Shown: positions 34,644-43,174 of the stretch, piece by piece
Layout: each line of letters opens with the position of its first letter
Numbering within the stretch: the stretch's first letter is position 1
NCBI GenBank assembly: GCA_016219875.1
Contig: JACRJZ010000093.1
Span: forward strand, 24,454 to 88,453
Source of the DNA: Verrucomicrobiota bacterium
GTDB lineage: Bacteria > Verrucomicrobiota > Verrucomicrobiia > Limisphaerales > JACRJZ01
Reading direction: 5' to 3'
DNA length: 64,000 nt
Translations under genes and position numbers: made by a program
The notes under the pieces: model-generated
What the model was told of the DNA's origin: nothing
What the model saw: only the letters and a program-made list of their open reading frames with translations
Database searches by the model: none

Positions 34644-36218
34644 TCAACCGGTTGTCGATGGGACCGTGGAGGCCACGCGAATCGCCTCCAACTCCTCCCA
34701 CCGGGCGTAGAGCCGGGCGAGGTCTTCCTTCGCGGCGGCAAGATCGGCGGTGAGCCGGTTGGTTTGCGTCGCGTGCGTGCGGTGAAAATCCGGCGAGGCG
34801 AACAAGCCTTCGATGCGGGCGACCTCCAAGTCAACGGCGTGGATTTGCGCCTCCATCCCTGCCAGTTCTCGTGCTTCCTTGAACGAAAGTTTGCGGGGCT
34901 TCGTCGGTTTCGGCGTCGCGTCGCCTCGGTCGAGCGCCGCCGATTTGTTCGTCGAGGTGATGGCGGCGCTCAGCCGAGTCGCCGTTACGCTGGTTCGTTG
35001 CTTTTTCTCCAAGTAATAATCGTAGTCTCCAACGCTGTGCGCGACGCGCCCGTCGCCCTCGAACGCCAGCACATCTGTGCAAATGCGGTTCAGGAAATAG
35101 CGGTCGTGACTTACCACCAGCACCACGCCGGGGAACGCGATCAGGGCTTCCTCCAGCACGCGCAAGGTCGGCAGGTCGAGGCCATTCCTTCCGGCGACGC
35201 CGACGCGCTGGCCGTTCTGGAAGGTGAAATTGAATCCGCGAAACAACGCGCGTCCGCCCAGTTCCATGCCGAGGTTGATCAACTCGACGACGCGGTTGCC
35301 CAGGGGCGGCGGCGGGGGAATGCAAAGCTCGACGTCCTCCTCAACCGCCGGTCCGTCCTGCGCCGCCGTCTCGTAGTAACGCTCGAAGCGGTTCTTCTGT
35401 TTGCTGCGCTGCGCGCGCGGGCCTTGGCGCACCCAGGCCAGTTCCTTTTTCAGAAACATCTGGCGCTTGTGCTCGATGACCGCATCGGCAGCCTGGCGCT
35501 CGGCTTTGTCCAGCAGGTAATCGGTGTAGTTCCCGTGGTGCGAGAAGAACCGGCCATCGGAAAGCTCGACCATGCGTTTGACCGCCCGGTCCAGGAAATA
35601 GCGATCATGCGTGACCACAAGGAACGCCCCCTTGAACTCATCGAGAAACTCAGCGACCCACTCGATGGCTTCCGGGTCGAGATGGTTGGTTGGCTCGTCG
35701 AGAATCAGGAAGTCCGGTCGCGACACGATGGCCCGGCACATCGCCACGCGCCGCTTCTCGCCCCCGGAAAGCGTGTCGATCCTCCGGGCGCCCTCGGGAC
35801 AATTCAGGTGCGCCATCGCGGTGGCGATGCGCGGATCCAACGTCCAGCCTTCCAGAGCGGCGATGCGGTGCTCGATCTCCTGGTGCCGCCTCGATGCGGC
35901 GGGCAGCGATTCAAATTCCACAATCAAGTCGAGCACGTGCCGCGCCCCGTCGCGAATGTTCTCGTGAACGCTCTTCGCCGCATCAAGCATGAAATCCTGC
36001 GGCAGGTAGCTGACAACCAGATCACGCCGCCGGGTAACATTGCCGCTGTCGGGCAATTGCAGGCCAGCGAGAATGCGGACGAACGTCGTCTTGCCGCAGC
36101 CATTGCGCCCGACCAGCCCGACGCAGTCGCCTTCGTCGATGGCAAGCGTCGCGCCGTCGAGCACCGTGCGCTCGCCGTAGCGCACGGTGATCTCAGTGGC
36201 GGTCACAAGGGTGGACAT
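34644..36218 (-). CDS. ABC-F ATPase (Uup-like) with internally deleted second NBD
   Basis: 524 residues. NBD1 is complete: Walker A GRNGCGKT (37-44), Q-loop YLPQ (71-74), signature LSGGE (150-154), Walker B LILDEP (171-176) and switch His204. A linker with RSKQKNRFERY follows. NBD2 begins normally (FNFTFQNGQRVGVAGRNG, ending at 346) but jumps directly to LDLPTLRVLEEALIAFPG, so its Walker A GKT, Q-loop, signature and Walker B are missing. The switch region VVSHDRYFLNR is kept, and a C-terminal coiled coil (~440-520) follows, as in Uup. ABC-F proteins act on the ribosome or, for Uup, in genome maintenance. The deletion is in frame near position 35180 and removes roughly 120-140 residues relative to NBD1. 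Coupled to tag downstream. Confidence 0.88.
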   Translation of the reverse strand: MSTLVTATEITVRYGERTVLDGATLAIDEGDCVGLVGRNGCGKTTFVRILAGLQLPDSGNVTRRRDLVVSYLPQDFMLDAAKSVHENIRDGARHVLDLIVEFESLPAASRRHQEIEHRIAALEGWTLDPRIATAMAHLNCPEGARRIDTLSGGEKRRVAMCRAIVSRPDFLILDEPTNHLDPEAIEWVAEFLDEFKGAFLVVTHDRYFLDRAVKRMVELSDGRFFSHHGNYTDYLLDKAERQAADAVIEHKRQMFLKKELAWVRQGPRAQRSKQKNRFERYYETAAQDGPAVEEDVELCIPPPPPLGNRVVELINLGMELGGRALFRGFNFTFQNGQRVGVAGRNGLDLPTLRVLEEALIAFPGVVLVVSHDRYFLNRICTDVLAFEGDGRVAHSVGDYDYYLEKKQRTSVTATRLSAAITSTNKSAALDRGDATPKPTKPRKLSFKEARELAGMEAQIHAVDLEVARIEGLFASPDFHRTHATQTNRLTADLAAAKEDLARLYARWEELEAIRVASTVPSTTG

Positions 36219-36350
36219 GTCAGTTCAAGTTGCCTTCGCAAAATCAATTTCACAGGAGCGTGGAAGATACCAGAGAATCCGGCGGGAACAAGCTGGGGCC
36301 AGGGAGGCCTGATGTCAGCAGAAATCGCGTTGTGGGCCGAACTGCGCCTC

Positions 36351-36462
36351 TCAGCGGAATTCAAAGCGCACTTTGCTGAGGGCGTGCGGTATCGCGCTCC
36401 AGCATGGCCTGTGGCGAGGTCGGCGGCGTGCGCGGTGATCGTGTAGGCGATGACGCCCGCGC
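36351..36462 (-). pseudogene. thiC fragment F1
   Basis: The minus strand reads GVIAYTITAHAADLATGH, then after a short frameshift ALSKVRFEFR and a stop where ThiC has Trp. This matches the ThiC region that in the family reads GVIAYKIAAHAADLAKGH ... ALSKARFEFRWEDQF. It lies directly after a C-terminal fragment of a cupin gene with the same spacing as at 43.17 kb. Not expressed as a functional enzyme. Confidence 0.75.
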
Positions 36463-36466
36463 GCGC

Positions 36467-36655
36467 TCAACCCTTCGGCGGCCACTCCACGTCGGCGAGT
36501 TCCTTGGGTAATTGCGGCGGGTCGATCGGGTAAATGAGCGACAGGTTGGGCTTGGTCTTTGCCGTCGGTAGAAGCTCCAGTTCCTCCGGTGCGCCGACGA
36601 TGAGCCAGAGCACCTCGGCGTCGGTGAATACCTGGCGCAACGGGTTCAATGTGAC
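36467..36655 (-). pseudogene. C-terminal fragment of a cupin gene (copy of 43175-43636)
   Basis: The last 57 codons (LRQVFTDAEVLWLIVGAPEE ... KELADVEWPPKG) match the end of the intact cupin at 43175-43636 at roughly 50 of 57 residues. The cupin core with its metal ligands is absent. The frame is open upstream to 36937, but that part is the antisense of the TerC gene end and unrelated. It represents a truncated duplicate. Confidence 0.7.
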
Positions 36656-36764
36656 CAACCCGTGCTCTTGAAAATGAGGATCGAATCCAAGGTCAGTGCG
36701 CGACGAACCCGGACACGGGCAAAGCGGCTGCTTTCCGCGCGTCGAACGCGCGCTATCACGGATT

Positions 36765-37733
36765 TCATGGTTCAGCGTATTGATTGGCTTGCATGGGACT
36801 TGCCGTTTCAGCGGGCCTGGGCCGTCGCGCGGCATGGAGCAGCGAAGCGGCCACGGCCACAGCCAACAGACCCACGATGACCAGCAGCGAGGCCAGCGTC
36901 GGGATCTTGTAGAAGCCCGCCAACAGCATCTTCGCACCGACGAACACCAACACTGCCGCCAGCCCGTAGTGCAAATAGGCGAACCGGTTCATCACGCCCG
37001 CCAGCGCGAAAAACATCGAGCGCAGCCCGAGAATGGCAAACACGTTCGAGGTATAGACGATGAACGGGTCGGTGGTGATGGCCAGCACGGCGGGCACGGA
37101 GTCCACGGCGAAGACCAGGTCGGTCGTCTCCAGCATCAGGAGCACAATGAACAGCGGTGTTGCCCGCCACAGGTTTTCGCGCCGCACAAAAAAGTTGCCG
37201 CCGTGATACTCCGCCGTCACCGGCAGGAAGCGGCGGAAAAGTTTGAGGACGGGATTATTCTCGGGATGCACTTCCTTGTCCTTCTCGAAGGACATCTTGA
37301 GGCCGCTCACCACCAGCACCGCGCCGAAGACGTAGATGATCCAGTGAAACGTTTCCATCAGCGTAACGCCCGCTGCGATGAAGACCGCGCGCATGAGCAG
37401 TGCGCCAAGGATGCCCCAGAACAAAACTTTGTGTTGATACTGCAAGGGCACTTTGAAGTGGGCGAAGATGAGCAGGAAGACGAACAGGTTGTCCACGCTC
37501 AATGACAGTTCCACGAGATAGCCAGTGATGAATTCCAGTCCCTTGTCATGGCCTCGCCAGTGCCAGACGCCCGCGTTGAACAGCAAGGCCAGCGCAATCC
37601 ACACGCCGCTCCATGTCAAGGCCTCCTTTATGCCGACGGTGTGCGACCGACGGTGAAACACACCCAGGTCCAAAGCCAGCATCGCCAGCACGAACGCTCC
37701 GAATCCAATCCATATCCAGAGTTGCGGTGTCAT
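36765..37733 (-). CDS. TerC/Alx-family integral membrane protein
   Basis: 322 residues with about eight or nine membrane segments. Signatures: LDLGVFHRRSH near the N terminus, ELSLSVDNLFVFLLIFAHF, and LETTDLVFAVDSVPAVLAIT with TSNVFAILGLRSMFF. The acidic residues in the two DN/TD motifs are the family's presumed metal ligands. Alx/TerC proteins export manganese or insert metals into exported proteins. The gene is last in a seven-gene minus-strand run and starts nine bases after the CorC-like gene. No yybP-ykoY riboswitch precedes it. Confidence 0.9.
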   Translation of the reverse strand: MTPQLWIWIGFGAFVLAMLALDLGVFHRRSHTVGIKEALTWSGVWIALALLFNAGVWHWRGHDKGLEFITGYLVELSLSVDNLFVFLLIFAHFKVPLQYQHKVLFWGILGALLMRAVFIAAGVTLMETFHWIIYVFGAVLVVSGLKMSFEKDKEVHPENNPVLKLFRRFLPVTAEYHGGNFFVRRENLWRATPLFIVLLMLETTDLVFAVDSVPAVLAITTDPFIVYTSNVFAILGLRSMFFALAGVMNRFAYLHYGLAAVLVFVGAKMLLAGFYKIPTLASLLVIVGLLAVAVAASLLHAARRPRPAETASPMQANQYAEP

Positions 37734-37742
37734 TGGCTGTGT

Positions 37743-39149
37743 TCACCTTGAGAGCAAGGCCGGTTGCTCCTGTTCCGCTCTCGTGGACTTCGTTCGCGGC
37801 GGGGTGGCTTGAGCGGACGTTCGTTCATCGTCTCCAGCCTTCCGAGCGAGTCGCAATCGCACGACCCGCGTTCCGGCCATTTCCTCGACGCGCAATTCCC
37901 AAGGGGCAAAAGTCACTGTATCGCCGACTTGCGGGAAGCGGCCCAACCGTTGCGTCATCAAGCCCGACACAGTGGTGATTTCTCCCGTCTCGTTGAATTG
38001 TTCGCCGACCAATTCGCCCATTTTGTGTGTCGGCAAAGACCCGTTGAGTTCCCAAACATCCTCGTCCAGCCGACGGGCGAGCGGTTCTTCCTGATCGAAC
38101 TCATCCTCAATTGGCCCGACCAGTTCCTCCAGCACGTTCTCCAGAGTCACCATGCCCACCGTGCCGCCGTATTCGTCCACTACCAGCGCGAAGTGCTGTT
38201 TGCGTTGAAGAAACAAGCTCAGAAGTTTTTCCAGTCGCGCCGTTTCGGGGACGAAGATGATTTTGCGGGCAGCCGATGCCAGGTCACGGCCGCATTTGGC
38301 CTCGTGCCGCAAGGCCACAATGTCCTTCGCGTTAATCACGCCGAGCGTCTTGTCCAGGTCACCGCCTTCGCACAGGGGAAAGCGCGAGTAACGAGTTCGC
38401 TGGGCCAAGGCCAGGCACTCGGCGATGCTCGCCTCGGTGTCCAAGCCCACAATTTCGCTTCGTGGCCGCATCACTTCGCGGGCACGCCGCTGCCGCAGTC
38501 CAAAGGCATTCAATGCGATGTCCTGTCCCAGCGTTGGGCCGCTGGTGTGGCGTCGCGTCTCGGCGAGTAGCAAGCGGATCTCTTCCTCGGAATGGGCCAG
38601 TTCGGCTTCGCTGACGGGTTGAAGTCCAACGCGGCGCAACAGCCAGAAGGCGGCGTGGTTGAGCACCCAGATGATCGGGTAAAACAGGACGTAGAACCAG
38701 TGCAGGGGCTGGGCGATCCACAGCGAAGTGGCCAGCGGCTTTTGGATGGCCAGCGATTTGGGCGCGAGTTCGCCCGCGACAATGTGCAGGAAGGTGATGA
38801 CGGTGAATCCGACCGCGAAGGCAATCCAATCCGCTTGTGCGGGGTCAACGTGGAAATATTTTAGCGCTGGCGCTAACAGGGCGGCGAACACCGGCTTGCC
38901 CACCCAGCCCAGGCCCAGGCTGGCCAGTGTGATGCCAAGTTGAGTCGAGCTAAGAGCCGCGTCGAGATTGCGCACAATGCGCCGTGTGACTTTTGCCCGG
39001 CGATGGCCTTTGGACACCAGGGTTTCGAGTTGGGTGTCGCGGATTTTGACGAGGGCAAACTCCGCCGCGACGAAAAAGCCATTGAGCAACACCAGCAATG
39101 GCACGGCCGCCAGTTGCAGGATGGTCATCGGCATTTCGTTGGCACTCAT
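37743..39149 (-). CDS. CNNM/CorC-like transporter (hemolysin family) with CBS pair
   Basis: 468 residues from the ATG at 39149; a GTG at 39173 would overlap the upstream gene by eight bases. An N-terminal CNNM membrane domain (LLVLLNGFFVAAEFALVKIR, TLASLGLGWVGKP, HIVAGELAPKSLAIQ) is followed by a CBS pair (MRPRSEIVGLDTEASI; HFALVVDEYGGTVGMVTLEN) and a CorC-HlyC domain (DVWELNGSLPTHKMGELV). Such proteins export Mg or related divalent ions. Operon context with TerC, a protease, HPF and Usp suggests a cation-stress role. Confidence 0.9.
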   Translation of the reverse strand: MSANEMPMTILQLAAVPLLVLLNGFFVAAEFALVKIRDTQLETLVSKGHRRAKVTRRIVRNLDAALSSTQLGITLASLGLGWVGKPVFAALLAPALKYFHVDPAQADWIAFAVGFTVITFLHIVAGELAPKSLAIQKPLATSLWIAQPLHWFYVLFYPIIWVLNHAAFWLLRRVGLQPVSEAELAHSEEEIRLLLAETRRHTSGPTLGQDIALNAFGLRQRRAREVMRPRSEIVGLDTEASIAECLALAQRTRYSRFPLCEGGDLDKTLGVINAKDIVALRHEAKCGRDLASAARKIIFVPETARLEKLLSLFLQRKQHFALVVDEYGGTVGMVTLENVLEELVGPIEDEFDQEEPLARRLDEDVWELNGSLPTHKMGELVGEQFNETGEITTVSGLMTQRLGRFPQVGDTVTFAPWELRVEEMAGTRVVRLRLARKAGDDERTSAQATPPRTKSTRAEQEQPALLSR

Positions 39150-39165
39150 GTGTGATCCGTGGTTT

Positions 39166-39489
39166 TCAACCACCGTTGTTCACTCGGCGAAGCGCGTTCA
39201 GCCCACCGAACGGATTCGGCACAGTCTCCTCGGCCAGCGGATCGGGCATCCATTGGCCGTCCACCACCAGGCAATACTCATAGTCGCCGGGCGGCAACGC
39301 CAAGTCCTTCGCCCAGCGGCCCTGACCCAGGGCGATCATCGGCGTCGCGTTCGGCTGCCAGTCATTGAAAGCGCCGGCGATGGCTACCGACTCGGCGGTG
39401 GGGGACGCGAATTCAAAATGAATCCGTTTCGATTCAAGCTCACCGCCATGGTTCTTGTTCCTCCTGTTCATTTTCATTTCATTTTTCAT
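39166..39489 (-). CDS. Stand-alone CBM48/AMPK-beta glycogen-binding domain protein
   Basis: 107 residues. After a basic start (MKNEMKMNRRNKNHGG) a single CBM48 domain follows: HFEFASPTAESVAIAGAFND, WQPNATPM, GDYEYCLVVDGQWMPDP and a C-terminal FGGLNALRRV. Trp in NDWQP and the GDYEY strand are the usual alpha-glucan contacts. No enzyme domain is attached. It lies between the HPF and CorC-like genes in a stress-type run, so it may be a regulatory or scaffold protein linked to glycogen. Confidence 0.82.
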   Translation of the reverse strand: MKNEMKMNRRNKNHGGELESKRIHFEFASPTAESVAIAGAFNDWQPNATPMIALGQGRWAKDLALPPGDYEYCLVVDGQWMPDPLAEETVPNPFGGLNALRRVNNGG

Positions 39490-39546
39490 GTTTCGTCCTT
39501 TCTCTATCTGTTGGTCCTCGCGAAGTGGACGCGGACTGCCGCGATC

Positions 39547-39909
39547 TCAACCCCGCGCCGCGACCGGCGTGCCAGACCAACGGCCAGCCGTCAGAAGATG
39601 CTGGCGGTGGCCCTTGTGCCGGAGTTGTTGCCGGGTTTTGCGCTGCCCGATTTGCTGGCTCAGTTTCTTGGCGACCTTGAGCCAGACGGCTTCCAACGTG
39701 TGGTCGCGCGCGGCGGCGTGGATGTCCGGGCCAGGCACGGCCAGATGCACGTGCGCGCGGAAGGCCGGCGCGCTGTCCCGTTCCCGCTCCAAGACAACTT
39801 CGGCGGAAGAGACCGGGATGAGCTTATGCAAGCGTTCGAGTTGCTTCTCCAGCCAGGCGCGCAAGCCGGCGTTGGCGTTGAGGCCGCGGATTTGGAATCG
39901 GATTTTCAT
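39547..39909 (-). CDS. hpf: HPF/RaiA-type ribosome hibernation factor
   Basis: 120 residues. MKIRFQIRGLNANAGLRAWLEKQLERL, then VSSAEVVLERERD, AFRAHVHLAVPGPDIHAAARDHTLEAVW and KVAKKLSQQIGQRKTR show the beta-alpha-beta-beta-beta-alpha fold of short HPF/RaiA proteins. They bind the 30S decoding region and silence ribosomes in stress or stationary phase. The basic C-terminal tail is short, with no long-HPF dimerisation domain. Context: stress gene run with Usp. Confidence 0.82.
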   Translation of the reverse strand: MKIRFQIRGLNANAGLRAWLEKQLERLHKLIPVSSAEVVLERERDSAPAFRAHVHLAVPGPDIHAAARDHTLEAVWLKVAKKLSQQIGQRKTRQQLRHKGHRQHLLTAGRWSGTPVAARG

Positions 39910-39948
39910 AAACGTGATGTCAGGCTTCTTGATTTACGATGGGGAGAG

Positions 39949-40635
39949 TCAATTACGGTGCCTCCCGGTGAGCAGCGGCAGCAAGTGCCACAGGAAATAG
40001 ATCAGTGTCGAAATAAACGCGGCCACATACGTCCAGCCCGCTGCGTTCAAGACTTGATTCACGGCGGCGGATTCCGGCCCGTGTTGAATGAAGCCCATTT
40101 TCCCGAGCACCAGTTTGGCGCGGCGCGAAGCGTCGAACTCCACCGGCAGGGTGACGAGGTTAAACAGCATCAGGACGCCCCAGGCCACCGCCAGCACGAG
40201 CAGACTGGTCTTGGGCGCGAGCAGTCCGGTGAACGCGCCGAGCAGCGGAATCCACAAGACAAGTTGACTGGCGAAACTCGTGACGCCCACCGCAGCCATG
40301 CGAATTTCGAGCGGCGCGTAAGCCTGTTTGTGTTGAATGGCGTGTCCGCACTCGTGGGCCGCCACGTCAAGTGCCGCCGCCGAAGTGCCATGATAATTGG
40401 CCGAGGAGAGCACCAGTCGTTTGTGCTTGGGGTCGTAGTGGTCGCCCAGCAATTCCTCGTGCTCGACGATGGTGACATTGTGGATGCCAGCCTCGCGCAA
40501 AATGGCCTGTGCCGCTTCCGCACCGGTGTAGCCCGATTGAACCGGCGTGCGGCTGTGCCGTGCGTAGGCGCGTTTGACGTGCCATTGCGCCAGAAGACCA
40601 ATGGCCAATGTGAGAAGAAAGAGGGTGAGTATCAT
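39949..40635 (-). CDS. Membrane zinc metallopeptidase, YugP family
   Basis: 228 residues. N-terminal membrane anchor (TLFLLTLAIGLLAQW), then GYTGAEAAQAILREAGI, YDPKHKRLVLS, and the zinc motif DVAAHECGHAIQHKQAY (HExxH-type, here HECGH). C-terminal hydrophobic segments LVLWIPLLGAFTGLLAP and LSVLAVAWG-like stretches follow, with DASRRAKLVL between them. This is the neutral zinc metallopeptidase (YugP) pattern; substrates are unknown. Its start overlaps the stop of the PGPGW protein by four bases. Confidence 0.88.
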   Translation of the reverse strand: MILTLFLLTLAIGLLAQWHVKRAYARHSRTPVQSGYTGAEAAQAILREAGIHNVTIVEHEELLGDHYDPKHKRLVLSSANYHGTSAAALDVAAHECGHAIQHKQAYAPLEIRMAAVGVTSFASQLVLWIPLLGAFTGLLAPKTSLLVLAVAWGVLMLFNLVTLPVEFDASRRAKLVLGKMGFIQHGPESAAVNQVLNAAGWTYVAAFISTLIYFLWHLLPLLTGRHRN

Positions 40636-40934
40636 GTGACCTTTCTTTTCGGCGTCAGAGTGCGGCGCACTTGCCGAAGCAGGAAACCCGCGCTGCGTCG
40701 AAACGACTGCACGGTGAACTTCTTGCGCGGTGCAGATTCGTCTTTGGAACGTCGCGGAAAGAGAGAGCGCGCGGAACGCAGCCAGCGCCTGGCCCAGGCA
40801 AATTCAATCGCCAGTATAGCTAGCCCGAGGGGAATGACGATAAACGCTGGACCGGGCAGCACTATCAACGCAATGCCCAAGGCCAGCACCGTGCCACCCA
40901 CAACCATCACCACGATGCGCTTGATATGTTTCAT
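40632..40934 (-). CDS. Small PGPGW-like membrane protein
   Basis: 100 residues with two hydrophobic stretches (IVVMVVGGTVLALGIALIVL and FIVIPLGLAILAIEFAWARR) around the VLPGPAF turn, the mark of the putative transmembrane PGPGW family. The C-terminal ~50 residues are strongly basic and cytoplasmic. Coupled by ATGA overlap to the YugP-type peptidase gene. Function unknown. Confidence 0.75.
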   Translation of the reverse strand: MKHIKRIVVMVVGGTVLALGIALIVLPGPAFIVIPLGLAILAIEFAWARRWLRSARSLFPRRSKDESAPRKKFTVQSFRRSAGFLLRQVRRTLTPKRKVT

Positions 40935-40995
40935 TGGGTGCGGATGTTCTCACTCGTTCAAGCCCCAGCAGCAGTTTGGCGTTGCGGGTTCCCAC

Positions 40996-41658
40996 TCAGG
41001 CGGCGAGGCGCGAGTAGCCGTAGTGCAATCGGGCAGGCGTCGCCATGGGTTCGGGTTCCGAGCGCTCATTCGCGTCCCGCCACAGAGTTGGTTCATATTG
41101 CCAGGCTCCCACCACGGGGATCACGAGGACAGGACAAGGAGCTTCGTGCTCCACACGGCTGGCGGTGCTACCCAAGAGGGCGCGTCTTACAGTCGAGTGC
41201 TTGTACGCGGCCAGAATGATGAGGTCGCAGCCCAATTCCCCGGCGGCGCGAACGATTTCGCGAGCGGGTTGGCCGCAGCGCGCCAGCGGTGTTACGGGCA
41301 GGTGCTTTGGCAGCTCGCGCCGGACCAACTGTCGCAACTGCTCAACGGACTCAGCGGCGACTTCGTCCGCCGATTTCGCGAAAACGAGCCGGGCGTCCAG
41401 GTCATTGAAGAAGACGCCGAGCTCAACGACATGCAGGGCGTACAGCCGGCTGCCGAATTGGTCCGCGATGCTGGCTGCGTAGCGTAACGCTCGCAACGTC
41501 GTCGGCGTAAAATCCACCGGAACCAGAAGTTTTCCGAACTTCAGGTGTCGATCTTCGCTCGATTCGGGTTCTTTTAGGATGGCGTGTGGCCGCTGTCTTC
41601 GCCTAGGGCTTCCATGGGGCGCCGGGCGCGCGATCCGGTTTTCGTTCATCGTTTTCAT
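40996..41658 (-). CDS. Universal stress protein (UspA family)
   Basis: About 220 residues from MKTMNENR at 41658; a GTG at 41694 is an alternative. An Arg/Pro-rich extension of ~40 residues precedes the Usp domain: KLLVPVDFTPTTLRALRYAASIA, LYALHVVELG, LGCDLIILAAYKHS and LLGSTASRVEHEAPCPVLVIP. The ATP-binding G-2x-G-9x-G(S/T) loop is not fully canonical here (LLGSTASRV retains GS). First gene of the stress run, divergent from the NhaR-type regulator 130 bases away. Confidence 0.85.
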   Translation of the reverse strand: MKTMNENRIARPAPHGSPRRRQRPHAILKEPESSEDRHLKFGKLLVPVDFTPTTLRALRYAASIADQFGSRLYALHVVELGVFFNDLDARLVFAKSADEVAAESVEQLRQLVRRELPKHLPVTPLARCGQPAREIVRAAGELGCDLIILAAYKHSTVRRALLGSTASRVEHEAPCPVLVIPVVGAWQYEPTLWRDANERSEPEPMATPARLHYGYSRLAA

Positions 41659-41726
41659 AGCTTCGGCGGTCGCACGTCCCTTCCAATGAGACACGCTTTC
41701 CGCCGTGCCAAACCTGCCACGGGTGA

Positions 41727-41768
41727 AACCTTAGCCTAATACGATTTTTGGAATGGACTGAAAGGTTT
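41727..41768. promoter_or_regulatory. Candidate LysR-type operator between usp run and nhaR-like gene
   Basis: AAACCTT (41727-41733) and AAGGTTT (41762-41768) are exact inverted repeats spaced 28 bases apart in the divergent intergenic region. The right half lies about 20 bases before the GTG start of the regulator. This is a plausible autoregulatory site, not demonstrated. Confidence 0.3.
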
Positions 41769-41787
41769 AAGCGAATACCCTTCTCGC

Positions 41788-42687
41788 GTGGAATTCTTGA
41801 ACTTCCATCATCTGCGTTATTTCTGGGTGGTCGCCAAGGAAGGCGGCTTGCGGAAGGCGGCGGAAAAGCTGCACGTCTCCCAGCCCACCATCAGCGCGCA
41901 GATTGCGGCGCTGGAAGGCGTGCTGGGCGAAAAACTCTTCCTCCGCGGCGGACGCGCTTTGGCGCTGACCGAAGCTGGCCGTCAAGTGTTCAGCTATGCG
42001 GAGGAGATTTTCTCCATCGGACAGGAATTGTTGAGCTCGGTGAAACACCGGCCCACGACGCGTCCGTTGCGGCTGCATCTGGGCGTCGCTGACGCGCTGC
42101 CCAAACTGGTCACCTACCGAATCATCGCCCCAGTCTTTCGCCTCCCGCAGGCGGTGCAACTTTCCTGCTGGGAAACCAAACTCTCCGACATGCTGGTCGA
42201 ACTCGCCGCGTATAAGCTGGACCTCGTGCTCGCGGATGAACCGGCCTCCAGCGGCGCCACCAGCAATGTGTTCAATCATCTCCTGGGGGAATCCGGCGTG
42301 ACGTTTTGCGCCGAGCCGCGCCTGGCGGCCAGGCTCCGGCGCGGCTTCCCCAAATCGCTGCATGGGGCGCCCGCCCTGTTGCCGATGTCCAACAGCGGAC
42401 TGCGCCGCTCACTGGAGAAGTGGTTTCATGCCCGTGGCGTTCGTCCACGGCTGGTCGGGGAAATCGAAGACCCGGCTTTTTTGAATCTCCTTGCTCTCCA
42501 CGGCCTGGGCTTCATGACCGTGCCGACGCTGGTCGTGAAGGAAATCGTCACGCGGTTTGGTTTTCGTGTGATTGGGCGAACGGATGAGTGCCAGCAGCAA
42601 TTCTACGCGATCACCCCGGAGCGGAAGCTGCCGCATCCGGCCGTGTTGGCCATCACGTCCCAGGCCCAAGCGCTATTGTCCAGTTGA
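41788..42687 (+). CDS. nhaR: LysR-family transcriptional regulator, NhaR-type
   Basis: 299 residues beginning at a GTG (41788). FLNFHHLRYFWVVAKEGGLR, then KAAEKLHVSQPTISAQIAAL, forms the winged-helix domain, and the YFW-x-V-x-EG pattern is typical of NhaR. The effector domain includes LRLHLGVADALPKLV, YRIIAPVF, ELAAYKLDLVLADEP and FNHLLGESGVTFCAEPRLA. E. coli NhaR responds to sodium and activates nhaA. Here it is divergent from a seven-gene stress and cation run, its probable target. Confidence 0.85.
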   Translation: MEFLNFHHLRYFWVVAKEGGLRKAAEKLHVSQPTISAQIAALEGVLGEKLFLRGGRALALTEAGRQVFSYAEEIFSIGQELLSSVKHRPTTRPLRLHLGVADALPKLVTYRIIAPVFRLPQAVQLSCWETKLSDMLVELAAYKLDLVLADEPASSGATSNVFNHLLGESGVTFCAEPRLAARLRRGFPKSLHGAPALLPMSNSGLRRSLEKWFHARGVRPRLVGEIEDPAFLNLLALHGLGFMTVPTLVVKEIVTRFGFRVIGRTDECQQQFYAITPERKLPHPAVLAITSQAQALLSS

Positions 42688-42714
42688 ACCGACTGGAAGA
42701 CTCTGCACGCGACT

Positions 42715-43168
<454 letters not shown>

Positions 43169-43174
43169 GCGCGC

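Noticed and set aside
36467..36937. 156-codon ORF as an intact cupin-like gene
   Set aside because: Only the C-terminal ~60 codons match the cupin; the N-terminal part overlaps the TerC gene in antisense and lacks the metal-binding motif.
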